DNA of 64,000 nucleotides. Origin: Plasmodiophora brassicae. Taxonomy: Eukaryota > Endomyxa: Phytomyxea > Phytomyxea > Plasmodiophorida. Under the pieces are notes generated by a model. It made no database searches. It was not told the origin of the DNA and was given only the letters and a program-made list of their open reading frames with translations. Below, one piece after another: positions 20,173 to 32,900 of this stretch. Where the stretch lies: contig CP145421.1 in NCBI GenBank assembly GCA_036867785.1, positions 372,001-436,000 on the forward strand, given 5' to 3'. Within the stretch, counting starts at the first letter, position 1. Each line of letters opens with the position of its first letter. A program made the translations under genes and the position numbers.

Positions 20173-20462
20173 GGTCCTCGGGTTTGGGCGACGGCTGATT
20201 CGCTGCTGGGGCGAGTTTGAATTCTGGGGGTCGAACCGGAACATCCGCCTTCATCTTCCTATCGTGACTCACGCGTTTACCTTGACTCACCTGCGACGAT
20301 CCGGCCATCGCGTAAAGGCACCCGAACTTGACATCATTCGTTACGTGCATGACGGGCGAGTGGGGGAGGGTTCGTTCTCGAACAAATTTCGGGTGGTCGA
20401 CATCAGTGTTCTAGATCAGCAGCCGGACAGTGCCCCTAACAGGTTCGTGGCGTTCACGTGAC

Positions 20463-23314
20463 ATGCTGCTGTTCGTCTGCATCGTCGTCGGCACCGTTTG
20501 GGCATCGCACAACCCAGCGCATGTCGTCCTGCATAACGGCGTGATCGACACGCGTACGACGCCCCAGTTCCATGAGGAGGCGCATCCGTCTCCGGTGTTC
20601 CATGGGCAGACGATGCGGCAGCGATTGGGTAACCCTGTTGAGTCCATCTTCCTCGTCCATGTGGACCCGGCGCACAGCACGTCGTTCAGGGAGCTGTACG
20701 ACACCCATCACTACCTGCCGCACAACACCTTCGTCGTCCTCGGCACCCACGACGACGCCGTCGCCATGTCGTCGGCGAAGGGCGTGATCTGGGTGGGGAA
20801 CCTCCCGTCATCGAACAAGATCTCGTCGACAATCACGCAAGCGAGCCAGTCGTCCACCTTTCGAACCGATTCCATCAACGGGACGATACCAATGACGCTA
20901 TACGTTTCAACTGTCAGCCCAATCGCTGACCGTCTTCGCGCCACGTTAGACGGGGCCGACCTCAGGAACGTCGTCATTGACACTGTCACCGATACTCGCT
21001 TGAAGGTGTTCGTTCCCGGCGGCGTGGACCCGCTTCAGGTTGCCAACGTGCTCGCTGGGGACCCAGCCGTTCTGCACGTCGAAAAGCGGATGCAGGCGAA
21101 GGTGTACAACAAGTGGTCCCGTGGCATCATCCAGAATGGGCTGAACGCCCCAGCGAATTACAACACCAATCGTGGCCTCGTCGGATGGGACAACTCCCTC
21201 AACGGGGAGCAACAAATCATCGGTACGTGCGCGTCGCTGTCATGACCGTCACCGACTGAACGCGACGGTGCAAAGGCGTGAGCGACACTGGGATCGACAT
21301 GAACCATTGTTTCTTCTCGGACGGGGCGCACAGCCCGCCGTTCGTCGCGTTCCACAACGATGCGACGGCGGCTGACTTCCCGCCGGACAGCCTGAACAGG
21401 CGCAAAGTCGTCCAGTACGTGACGTTCGCCGACAGTTCCGACGACAACGAAGGCCATGGGACGCACGTCTCTGGGACGGCCGCCGGGTACCCGGAATCCA
21501 GCGTCAACCTCTACAGCGAGTTCGTGGGCATGGCACCGCAAGCCAAGGTTGCGTTCTTCGACATCGGGAGGGTGATATGACGCGTTCGTGTGAACGGTCA
21601 GGGTGCGATTGTTCACGGTTGTCGACAGCGCAATGGGCAGCTGGTCCTGCCCGATGACCTCACCCAGATGCTGCAATGGGCGTACGTGGCAGGTGCCAGA
21701 ATCCACAGCAACAGCTGGGGGACGACCACCTCCGAGTACACGGCCACCGCCCTGGACATGGACAGGTTCATGTACAACAACAAGGACATGTTGGTCGTTG
21801 TCGCTGCTGGGAACGACGGCAGCTGCGACTTCGACATGACGATCGGAAGCCCAGCAACGGCCAAGGTAGGCTATCGGTGTCGCCAGAGGACGCTGTCGCT
21901 AACGACCGCGCTAGAACGTCATCTCGGTTGGAGCGACGATGACGAACCTGGATAATTACGCGTCGACAGGCGTAAACCCGCCGCTGTTCGGCCAGTACCC
22001 GGATTCAATGTTCACAGAGAACAACATGGCCGTGTTTTCGTCGCTAGGCCCGACGAGTGACGCCAGGATCAAACCGGAACTGGTCGCTCCCGGGTTCAAC
22101 ACGAGTCCGTCGTTGCACTGTGAACCGTCGTCTGTGTGCCACCTGACCTTGGTACGCTTAGTGTCGGCGCTGACGGGCAACCAGGCGCCGAACATGTGCG
22201 GCAGTCCAGCATCGGGCGTCCTGACGACGAAGACGGGGACGTCGATGGCGACGCCCGCCATTGCAGGCAACCTGGCCCTGATCCGGCAGTACTTCGTCGA
22301 TGGGTTCTACCCAACGGCGCGTCGCAACGCGTCGAATTCGTTGAACCCGTCGGCGTCGCTCGTGAAGGCCGTTGCGATCGTGGGCGGGTTCACGATGACG
22401 GGCACCCGTCTGGTCACCGACCAGTTCATGGCGAACTCGCCGAACCAGTGCCCGGCCATTCACTTCGTATCCGTTGGACAAAGCCCGGGCGTCGACCAGG
22501 GATGGGGACGCCTTGTACGGCAATGGGAAGTCGTCCTCGTCATGTTCAACTGATCGTCGACGTTTGCAGGAGCTCAGCAGCGCGTTGGAGTTCAGAAGTA
22601 ACCCGCAGGGGTCCAGCCCGTTCTTCCTCTACGTTCTTGGCCTGAATCGATCCGATACGGCCGGGTTCGCCGATCCAAGTGGGTGTCATCCGGTGTCGAT
22701 GCCGTGCAGAGACTGATACGCAGAGACCAGTGATCCTCCAAGGACAAACGCACGTGTACTCGATGTGCGTTGTGCCATCCGCGCTGAGCAACGCGCCGAC
22801 CAAGATCGCGTTAGTGTGGACGGATCCGCCCGCCGCGCCTGGATCCGGGATCCAGCTCGTTAACGACTTGGACCTGGAGGTGCACGCCGGGAACGCGACG
22901 ATCCTGGGGAACGCGGGCGTGTACCAGCAGGCGGGCCCAGATCGCAGGAATCCGGTGGAGACGGTTACGATAGCGGCCCCGGCGTCCACCGCCCCGAACA
23001 TGGACCTGAAGGTGATCGTCCGCGCGAACGCCATCAACGTCGGCGTTGGCCAGTACTACAGCCTAGTCGTGACGGGGCTGGCTCATGGGCTGAACTGCCA
23101 GCAGATCGCCCAGGGTGTCACCGATGACAAAGGCAACCTAACGCCGATGGTCGAACAGAAACCTGTATCGTCAGGCGCACCCGCAAGTGGACTGCTCATG
23201 TCCACCCAGCTGTTCGCCGGGATCCTTATCGCCGTGGCCGTCGTCGGCGGCCTGCTCTTAGCCGTCGTCCTCTATCGAGTATGCCGCACCGTGCGCGGCA
23301 GCAGCCCAGCATAA
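20463..23314 (+). CDS. Membrane-anchored subtilisin-like serine protease (S8)
   Basis: Seven exons (20463-21222, 21276-21571, 21629-21865, 21915-22104, 22162-22514, 22570-22678, 22731-23314) joined across 49-57-nt introns give 842 residues. A signal peptide (MLLFVCIVVGTVWASH) is followed by a propeptide of about 230 residues. The catalytic triad is intact: Asp in VSDTGID (about 257), His in NEGHGTHVSG (about 317) and Ser in TKTGTSMATP (about 522). The oxyanion Asn lies in AAGNDG, and ARIHSNSWG is a further S8 signature. After QGWGRL comes a jelly-roll-like domain (KIALVWTDPPAAPGSG; LVNDLDLEV), then a single C-terminal membrane span (LFAGILIAVAVVGGLLLAVV) and short cytosolic tail. Secretory-pathway or surface protease. 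The 22679-22730 intron acceptor is the least certain junction. Confidence 0.92.
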
Positions 23315-23484
23315 CCGGCCGTTCTCCAGCACCGCACACGGAACAACCAAGGCAGCAGACCGGAATGCGAACGATGCAGTGCGGAATTCAATGATAATTG
23401 TCGGATTGCGCGCGTGACGAATCGATCCGACTGGCCGGGTCGACGTGCGGATCAGCTGCACACGCCACACCTGGCGCTTCAGCG

Positions 23485-26400
23485 ATGCGTGGCGCAGTTT
23501 CCACGGCATTGTCGAACGCGGGGTTTGCCGACGACGCCAGGGGGCACAACAACATGTCGTTGTCGTACGGGCCGTCCCGTCGAGCGGATGCCGCGCGCCG
23601 CCCGACGCCGTACGCGCGGTCGTCGGGCGGCGGCGCCGGCCTGTGGAACCGGATAATATCGTCGGTCAGCGGGTTGTTCTCCGGCGGGGTTTCGGGCCTG
23701 GACACCGAGCCGGAACCGTCACCGCAGCCGGTGTCGACGCCGCCGTCGCCGCCGGCGCCGCCTTCGTTCGCACCTGCCAGTGAGGGGCTCTCCGGAAAGC
23801 GGGCGCTAGAGCCGTCCTCTGTCACGAGATGGAATGGCCAGAACATTGCCGACATGGATTACGGCGAGCTCAGACGGGCTTGCTCTGAAAACGGTAGTGT
23901 ATTTCGTTTCCATTGAAGGTGCAACTTGATAACGGTGTTATAGGTTTGAATACGGTGCATGATCGCGCGTCAATGCAAGCTGCATTAGAACGCCACGTCG
24001 CGAGCCTTCAGAACACGGATGGTCATAAGAAGCGCCGCGTAGATTCGTCGGCTGAAGTCGGCGAACCGCTTGACTCGGCGATGTTAAAGAAGGCGAAGGT
24101 CGGATTCTCACGCGTCGAATTCGACAGGTACCCGCGGTTGTATTCGCATCCGCGCACCTGTAATGACAAGCAGTCGTAGATACATGTCGCTGATGAAGGA
24201 GAACCTGGTTGACGATGCTGTTGACGATGGGTTTGGCAGCCAGACGATTCCCGTTACAGCGGATGGTGTTGAAGGGGCTGTTACGGGGCGCCGGCGTTCC
24301 TCAGTCATACCACCGTCCAAACTGCTCAGCAGACGACCTGCGAGAAGAGACAGTCTCTCTGGATCCCACGGGCCGATCCATCTGACGTTCCCTACCGTCG
24401 AGGTCACCGCATCAGACGTAAACGTAGGGTTTGTGCAATTGCGTCGTGTTGCCCAACCCCTAACACGGCATTGTCTTAGAACTTATGCCAGTCTCGTACG
24501 GCACGGTCCATCCTGTCGTCTATGTCGTCTATGTCCGCACCTCTGTTGCAACCGGGTGAGCTCGTAGGCAAACGCCGGCTTCAGAAACGCGCTCCGTTCA
24601 CGCTGCCGAAGATACCTGCCCATCCAGCGGTAAGTCTTCTCACTTCCCATAAGGTCCATTACTCATAACCACGGTAGCTCGCCACACCAGAGCCTCCAAG
24701 GCCAACCTATACCTCACCGAAACCTGCAGCTCCCGTACCTGAGACAGAGCCTGCGACCTTTGCGGTACCGTCTACGAAACCATCTGTACCGCCTACAAAG
24801 TCTCCAGTTGTCGAGCGTGCCCAGCCTGTTTCTCCACCCCGTCCGGTTCCGCTGACGGCGTCCGTTGAAACGAGACGACCACCTTCGCCTAAACAAGCTC
24901 CCCCTGCTGCACCACCAATGGCAACGTTCGCTACTCCATCTGCACCTGCTGGCGGTGAGGGCCAGGAGGAAGTATGCCCGGTTTGCGAGATGGGCCTTGA
25001 AGATGCGGACCATTCCTCATGCAAAGAAGATGCTCCTGAAGAACAGCCAGCCAAGAAGCCGGCTTCCTTTGCGTTTCCCCCGCCGGCGGCGACATCGTTT
25101 TTCCAAGCTGGATCTCTGTCAGGATCGACGTCAACGTTTACAGGTTTTAATCTGGGCGCTCCTGCTGCCGGCGAAGGGGAATCTTCGTCCAAGAAGCCAA
25201 TGTTCTCTCTGTCAGATGAGGCGCCGTCCGTGGTACTTGCACCGTCATCGCCAAACCCCAAATCCGACCGACCTAAATCTCCCGAACCGGCTCTCGGCTT
25301 TCAGTTTGGCGCGAGCTCATCCGCTCCCTTCTCATTCTCCGCCGCCCCTGCGACACCTATCGAAAGGCTTCCCTCGCCGAAACCGTCCGGTTCGGAAGCC
25401 CCCGAAAAGCAATCGTCCGAGAAGGCCGTTCCGTCGGAACCGGTCAAGTTTAGCTTCAGCAAGCCTGCTGATAAGTTTAGCTTCAGCAAGCCTGCTGATA
25501 ACCCGATGCCTCCCACGCCAACAGCGATTCCTACGACTACACCGACTGCCGCCGAAAAGGTGCCTTCGCCAAAGCCTTTGTTCGGGGCAGCCGCTGCCAC
25601 AACCAGTGGAAGTTCTGCTGCCCCGTTGGCACTCCCAAAATCGGCTCCGTCGTTTTCATTCGGGACGACCTCATCCGCTCCGCCTGCTACCAGTGCTGCT
25701 CCGTTCAAGTTCGGTGAAGCTGCTTCGAAATCATTTGCTGAACGATCCGCGGGTACGTTCGGCTTGACGCCTGCGGCCTCCACTTCTGCGTCGTTCTCCT
25801 TTGGTGGAAGCGACACTGGTCGTGCTGCTCCAACTGAAACACCAGGATTTGGCATGGCAGACGCGGGTACGAAATCCTCCTCTGAAGGCGTGCAGAAGGA
25901 GCCGTTATTCGGGACGTCGATGTTCGGTGCAGATGCCACAGGTACGACACCTGCGAAGTCATCTGATCTCAAGGAAGCGCAGCCGTCAACTTCGGCGGTC
26001 GGGTTTTCGTTCGGGTCTCCTGCGTTCGGCGAGAAAGGTGCTGCTGCCCCTGGAACTGCACCAGCTACAACGGGTCCTGTTGGCTTTGACACCTCCACCA
26101 CTGCATCAACGGGGTTCGGTGCAGGGACTTCGAGCTCGTTTGGATTCGGCGCGACACCCTCTGCAGGCTTCGGAGTGACGACGCCTGCTACTTCGACACC
26201 CGGGTTTGGATCATCAGCCACGAGCTCGACGGCTCCTGCGTTCGGCGCACCTACATCCGCTCCGGCCTCTGCGGGCGCACCAACTCCTGGGTTTGGTGGC
26301 CAGCAGACGCCGTCATTTGGTGCACCTTCGGTTGGGGCGTCGGCACCGTTCTCGTTCAGTACGGAGCCGCCCAATACGACAACGACGACGGCTCCGTTCT

Positions 26401-26765
26401 CCTTTGGATCTACCTCTCAGCAGTCAACTGGCATGACATCCGCTCCTCCCGCGTCCGGTGCGTTCGGTTTCCCACCGGCCGCTGCTCCTCCTTCTGCACA
26501 GGCCCCCTTCCAGTTCGGAGCGGCGACCGCAGGATCTGGAGCAGCGCCGCCTGCGGCCTCGTCCGGTTTCCAGTTTGGTGGCTCATCCTCGTTCACGTTT
26601 GGCGCGGGAGCATCTGGTCAGTTCGGTGCCGCCGAATCGCAACAAGCAGCACCTATTAATTTCGATGCACCGCCTCCTGCGGCGATGGGTGGGAGCTTCT
26701 CACTCGGCGCTCCCCCAGCCGGGCGACAAATTGTCAAAGCCAAGCGGAGTATCAAGAGACGTTGA
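23485..26765 (+). CDS. FG-repeat nucleoporin, Nup1/Nup153-like
   Basis: Five exons (23485-23893, 23944-24127, 24174-24417, 24480-24629, 24678-26765; introns 50, 46, 62 and 48 nt) encode about 1,024 residues. An N-terminal amphipathic stretch (GLWNRIISSVSGLFSGG) could insert into the nuclear membrane as in Nup1/Nup153. The C-terminal half has many FG, GFG and FSFG motifs (GFGAGTSSSFGFGATPSAGF; APFSFGST), forming the transport barrier and receptor-binding region. The end GRQIVKAKRSIKRR is the basic terminal motif seen in Nup153/NUP136-type proteins. A lone Cys-containing insert (CPVCEMGLEDADHSSC) just before the repeats could be half a zinc finger. The start is uncertain: ATG 23485 or the later MSLSYG. 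An AG six bases downstream (24179) is an in-phase alternative acceptor. Confidence 0.85.
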
Positions 26766-26944
26766 ATATTTCTAAACGAACAGTGCAATCCAATAACCGG
26801 GGCAGTACCGTGCGCTTTTGTACCTTTGTTGTCTATCCCATATGCCATGTCGTTTCTGCGTTCTGCTCTAGCTGCTGCTGGCGGCTGTCAACCGTCAGCG
26901 CAAAACGTTCCCGACGTGGCATTGCGTGGGAGCAGCTTGATGCA

Positions 26945-29900
26945 ATGGCGGATCCCACGACTGTCGACGGTGAGGAGAGGTCGATCGGGTTGGACGATTC
27001 CGACGGCGCAGAGGAAACCAGCGTCGTCGACGGCCAAACGGATCCGGCTGAGCCACCGGTTGCTGCGGCTGTGGAACCAGATGACACCTTGTCTGAACTG
27101 GTGACGATATCGTGCGCCTTGGCGGGCTGCCGGTCTGGTTCGGAAAGCATTGTTGATGTCGAATGTGAGGCTGTGAAGGCCATGCTTTCGATGACACCTC
27201 ATCTTGGTACAAACTCCACATCGCATGTGTTGCCTGTCTTCCCGTAACCGTGTCCATCAGATGGGGTGCTGGGCGCGCTTTCTGACGAACGCAATTCTCG
27301 GTTCGCTTCTATTGACGATTTCCTAAGCGAATCGCAGCGGTATCTTTTGAAGTCGTTGATGCCCTCGGCAATCCGCGTTGCGGTTAGTCGCGCTCCTTCG
27401 ACCCCAGAAGACCTAGAGGTCTTCGTCAACTTCATGGAGCGCTGCTTACGTGTGGTCATTGCGGCGTTGCCATTCGTTTGTGTTGAGCATGCCGGTCAGG
27501 CTTTCACTCGCTGACGATGGTCCGCTAGCTAATTCGAACCTATGTAGAGTGCCTCGCCCTCCTGTTCGGTGTGCAGATTGCTGACCCGTTGGCTGATTCA
27601 CCCGAAAGGGTTCGACAGCCTCCAGGACAGCAACTAAGGCAACCTGGGCAAGCTGCGCTCTATGCTGGTACTCGTGCATCTGGTGACTCGTTGGGGTTCT
27701 CGTCGCCCAAGGACATGTCAACCGAATACGCGAGGCATGACATTCCACCGAGCGTGCTGTCTCCAATACTTCTTCATATTGTTAACTTCTTCGGCTTGCA
27801 TGGCGGATTTACCGCCCTACTCTGCGTAATCAAATCCAGACATCATCGGTTGACGGTGAGCGTCGACGCACTCTGCTGCCCCAGGTGTATTCTGACAAGG
27901 ATCCGCAGATCGATGCCCTGCAGAAACTTCTGGAGACGGTGGTGACATTGCGGTCCGTATTGCACCCCAGTTTCAAACAGCTGCTTGCCCAGTCACTTTC
28001 TCGCGTCACGTTTGCCTTTTTCTTGGATCGAGATCCCGAATTCTTCAAATCAAGTAACATACAAGACGTCGCAAACGTCGTCGGGCTCGTTGAGCAGATG
28101 CTGGTTTCTGTCCAACCTCAAAGCTCCCCTGTACGATCTATCGTTGAGCCTTTCTGGCTCGACTTTCTCATTGACCTGTTTCGTTCGCCGTATCTGGACA
28201 AGAGGATATTTGTTCTCAATGAGATTGGCGCCGTTTGCATGAAGGTTTTCAGGATCATTCCTTGTCACCTCATGTTGCTTACCTTTCGTCGCAGCTAGTT
28301 GCCCGGGATGTACCACCTGTCCGACCTGAGAGTACAGTGCGAGCCGCGTACAACTATCTCAGTTCGACGGTTGCCGGACGATCGCCCAATGAAACTGCTT
28401 CACGACCCCCAACCCCGAGTCGACATTTGAGCATAATAACCTTCTCTTGGATTTCCCCTGGTTATTTGTGCCAGTGGATTCTTCAGAACAATATTCTTTC
28501 CGAGGTGTTTGCTGGTCATGATGAGGTCATCCGGCGCAGCGTCCCGCTAATCAAGTTTCTGCACTCCCAAGGCGCTCTCGAATTCTCTCACCTGCAGGAG
28601 CTATGGAGGATTGCCTGCGATTCAACGCATCACCAGTCCAAGCAGCACATTGCCTACCGCATCTTGTCAAACATCATGGATGTCCTTAACCGTGAGCAAC
28701 TGAATTGTCTTCTGGATCTGTTTAGCCATAAGGCGGTGACGTCGTACGATGTTCCGTTTCTGTCCGCCGTTGAAAGTGCGACAACTGCTCTGTGGCATTT
28801 GGACGGCCCTGAGAATGATGCTGATCCAGGAGGTCTCCAACTACTGTGGACTGCCTTATTCGATGGAGGTGATGCACACCCTAGCGTGGCGACATTTGTG
28901 TCCTGTATGGAGTATTTACTTGCGGCTAGGTAATTCTTGTTCGAATGAGACTCTTGAAGCATTCGTGCGCTTGCTGTCCAATTCTTCCGGAGAACGGTTT
29001 CGCATGCGCGTGCTGGAGGATTGTATCCGGAATCTTCAGACGGGAGACAATGTTGCCACTACGTGCACCATAATCAAACGGATTATTTGCCTGTATCCGT
29101 CATCGGCAAGCTGGCTGAACAGTGTCGTGGGCGCCTCTTCATCGCGCCGTTCTGTTATAGAACTTCTCGAGGTAAAGATTTGTGTCAGCTTCTGACGTGT
29201 TTTCCTCACACAGTAGCAGACGAACTATTCTCTCCTCGACACTGTGCTCGAAACCCTCGCCCGTTCTACAGGATCCGAGACAAGTGAGTCTGTCCGTTAA
29301 GGTTTGCAAAACGTATTGACTCAAGTATTACAGCTGACCACATACAAAGCCTTGTCGTATTCTATGTTTCCAGCTCCTTAATCACGCTGAAACGCACGCA
29401 GCTCGATCGTTTGTGGACGCATATGGTTGAGAACGCTGCGTCCTCTGAAAAGCCCGATTCGTTCTTCACTTGGCTGCGAGAGACGTGCGAGCTATCCACA
29501 CAGAACGTGGTTCCCAACACGTCTCCTGTCTTCTCTGATACGGACCTGAGGTAACTCTGCACATCAGTCCATTCGGAACCCTTACGCTGGCCCATTAGGT
29601 ACTTGCTGATGGATAAAATTCTTCATCAACTTCCGGCATCAGCGTTGAGTGAGCCTGCCTTCTCGCTCATCGAGTTCCTGTTCGTAACAGTTGGCTGTCG
29701 GATCGGGTGGCTGAAATATCGGTCGACCGGGTCGCGACAGAAATTGTATTCTGCAAATCTTGAACCTGTGCACACCGCCTTGGATTACTTGTTTGAAGTA
29801 TCCGTCTGCCACAAAGTTCCCAAGATCGCTAACCGAGCACGCGAAATCGTCGCCGAGCTTCTCGGTTCAAGGTTGTCCCCCAGCCGGATAATCTTGCATT

Positions 29901-32900
29901 CCACTGTTCTGATTTACGTTCACAGTGCAAATCAAGACGCACTCTACTCCTGGTTCGTTAAACGCTGTCTCTCAAACTGTGATGACTCGCAGCACCTGGC
30001 GCTTCTCTCGTCCATACTGCAGGCTAGATCAGAGGTAAGTTGCCATGGTGAGTACCTACACCAAACGATGACACATTCGTCATATTCTAGGTGTTATCTA
30101 CTACCTCTTTACCCAGCCCTGTTAGAAAGAAGATTCGAGTCGTCCCCGATGACGTATTCGGTGTTGGTGCATTTAGTGTAGACCTCGACTCCAGTATTTC
30201 TGTTATGGATCTGTGGTCGGCTATTCACTACAGGCTGGTACGCGAGGGTATCGGCATCGGGATTAATGGTATGCACATCGGTGACGCGCGCGGTATGGCC
30301 GCCTCTGAGACGATCTGCAGACATCATTGTAACCCTCGCTCGCAATGGCACACCCATTACGTCCTCCGGCGAACCAGTGTTCACATTGGGAATCGCAGAT
30401 AACGATATATTCGGTAGATTTGTCCGGATTCGTTGGCTTTGCTTCCCTGTAATTGCCTGATGATTATCTTAGAGGTATCACGCGCGCCGTGCGCGCTGGC
30501 ACGCTACTCCTGTCCACCTGCGGGCTCGCAGTTCTCCTCAACTATCCCTGAACCTCGTCATCTCCCTCGCTCAGAGCTTGCTGAGAGCGCCAAGCGAGTG
30601 CGCACAGCTTATATCCACAAGCAGCGTCTTCAAAACTTCGTGTCGCAGCTCTACGAGGAGCCTAGCGACAATATTGTCGACTTATCTATCTTGGACGACG
30701 ACGTATGACTCTACATTGAGCTATCCGTCGATTTCGCTCTCACGAACCTCTACAGGAATGTTATTACAAATTGTTCCAGATGGAGTCCGATGATGCATGG
30801 ACTGTTCTGTCATTGCTACCGCTTCATTCTAAGACGTTGGCACTGATCGACAATCTGGAAGGGCACTTCGAAGAGATATTCGCCCCAACAACACCGTTTC
30901 AGATGCTGTATGCCCTGAATATCTGCATTGGTACTGCATCGCTATATGGCCGCTGCGAGCGCTCTCTGTCTCACGCGCTAATCTACAGCAAAGGTCGCCC
31001 AGCCAACGTTAGACGCATCTTGGGTTTCAAGCTTCGTCGAACGTATGCTGGGTAAACTCATAGAGCTGATGCTTGATCCACTGTTTACAACGATCGACCC
31101 CGTCGTCTCGCTGGTGTTCCAACTTGTGTACGATTTGTACTCTCTGGATCCCGACTTTAAATCTTTAGGCAAGGATGCGCAATTGCACGTTTGATTGCCG
31201 GTTTATTCATCAAACAATACTGTACAGATGCTTCTGGCCGTTCACTTCGAGTTGCATCGTCCCCCGAGTTTCTTACCCATGCTGCAAATATTTGCACTGC
31301 TGCTTTAGGTTGCTTACTTTTCTTAGCCTGCGTCTGGCGATCAATTAATTGTCTCTACCATAGTCCGCTCTTTCCCACACGAAGCAATTGCAGACGAATC
31401 CCTTCAACCCATTGCTGCTGTGCATATCGTCGCTGTATCAGATCAGGTCGCTGTTGAGGCGACGCGCCTCCTTGCCGGCTGTGCAAGAACGGTTCCTGAT
31501 ATGGGCTCAATGATTCGCAGTCGCACTGGTAATGCGTTCATAAGGACATAGGTTTTACCGCTAATGGCGCCTGCTAGTTTCGCCACAATGGGTCGAATTC
31601 GTTTCTGTGCAACTTCGCAGTCGAGACGCCCGCTTACAGTGCTGCAGTGCTTTATTTGCTATCGGTTTAACGAATATCGACCTGACCATCTTGCCCATGC
31701 TGCGAGCACAACCTCTTCAGGTGACGCCAGATGGTGACATATGTGGCAGAGGTTATGACCTGTTTATGACGCGTCAGTCCTTGTATTGACGTGAGCTCGT
31801 GGAATAGGTGACCCCCCAGAGTCTCTGTTCGAGCGCAATGCCGTCGCTGGTCCATATTGTATTGACGCGTTGTTGCTTTTCGCGGCTGAACCGTCGGTGG
31901 ATCCGACATCACTTGAAAAGACTTGGGACTTCTTGGAGTCGCGAATCGTGCGGTACGATCCTGACATCGATATGGAAGATTGGCGATGGTGCTGCGCATA
32001 TCATTGATGTTACAATCGAGCCTGTACTAATGTGTTGCCGCCAGTGATGATGATCTTGCTGTTATTCGGTGCCTTCGTCGCATCGTTTCTGCCCAAAAGC
32101 TGCCGTTCTTGGACGACAATTCTTGGACCTCACATGTGCTTCGCCTCATTAAGTCACGCGTGCTCGCACTGCCCCGTCGTGCACGGCGTCTGAAAGTTTG
32201 TACAATGAATGCGTTTGCGTCAAACCTTGTTGTCTGACTGCACTACAGGAATCTGACCTCGGCCGCCGCGACATTCGGATTGGTGTGATGAGCTTGGTCT
32301 TAGATATTGTTGCTTTGCAGGCTCCACGGACGGTAGGATGACAAAGTCCACCTCATGCGGTGTAGTGACGAACTATCGTAGGCGTTCGATGTTGTCCATC
32401 TGCTAGCACATCTTCCGGAATGGGGATTTCATGGCGGCACTCCGCTGGCGTCATATCACCCTTCTCAGTGGGAGCGCGCTCCGACAACGCCAGTTGGACT
32501 CAAGGTTGCCCGTCGTGTAGGATTGTTCGCCACGTTCTCACTTTCATGGACACATTTAGAACCAAGGTGCAACATGCTACATGAATTCGTTCTTGCAATT
32601 ACTATTTTCAACCGCTTCGTTCCGAGAAGGTATTCTCTCTGAACCGATTGCGGACCCTCCTGTGGTATGTAGGCGAACTGGACGATAGACACATGGACTA
32701 ACGGCTTTCAATAGAGCCACCCGGATCAGCTGCTTGCCGAACTCAAAGTGGTATTCGGCCAGCTTCTCGCATCTCACCGGAAGTGGCATGATCCAGTGTC
32801 ACTGTGCCAAGCTTTGCGAGACGACATGGGCGAGTTTCTGAACAATTGGAACGAGCAGAAAGATGTCCATGAGTTTGCCAATAGCATTATGGACCAGCTG

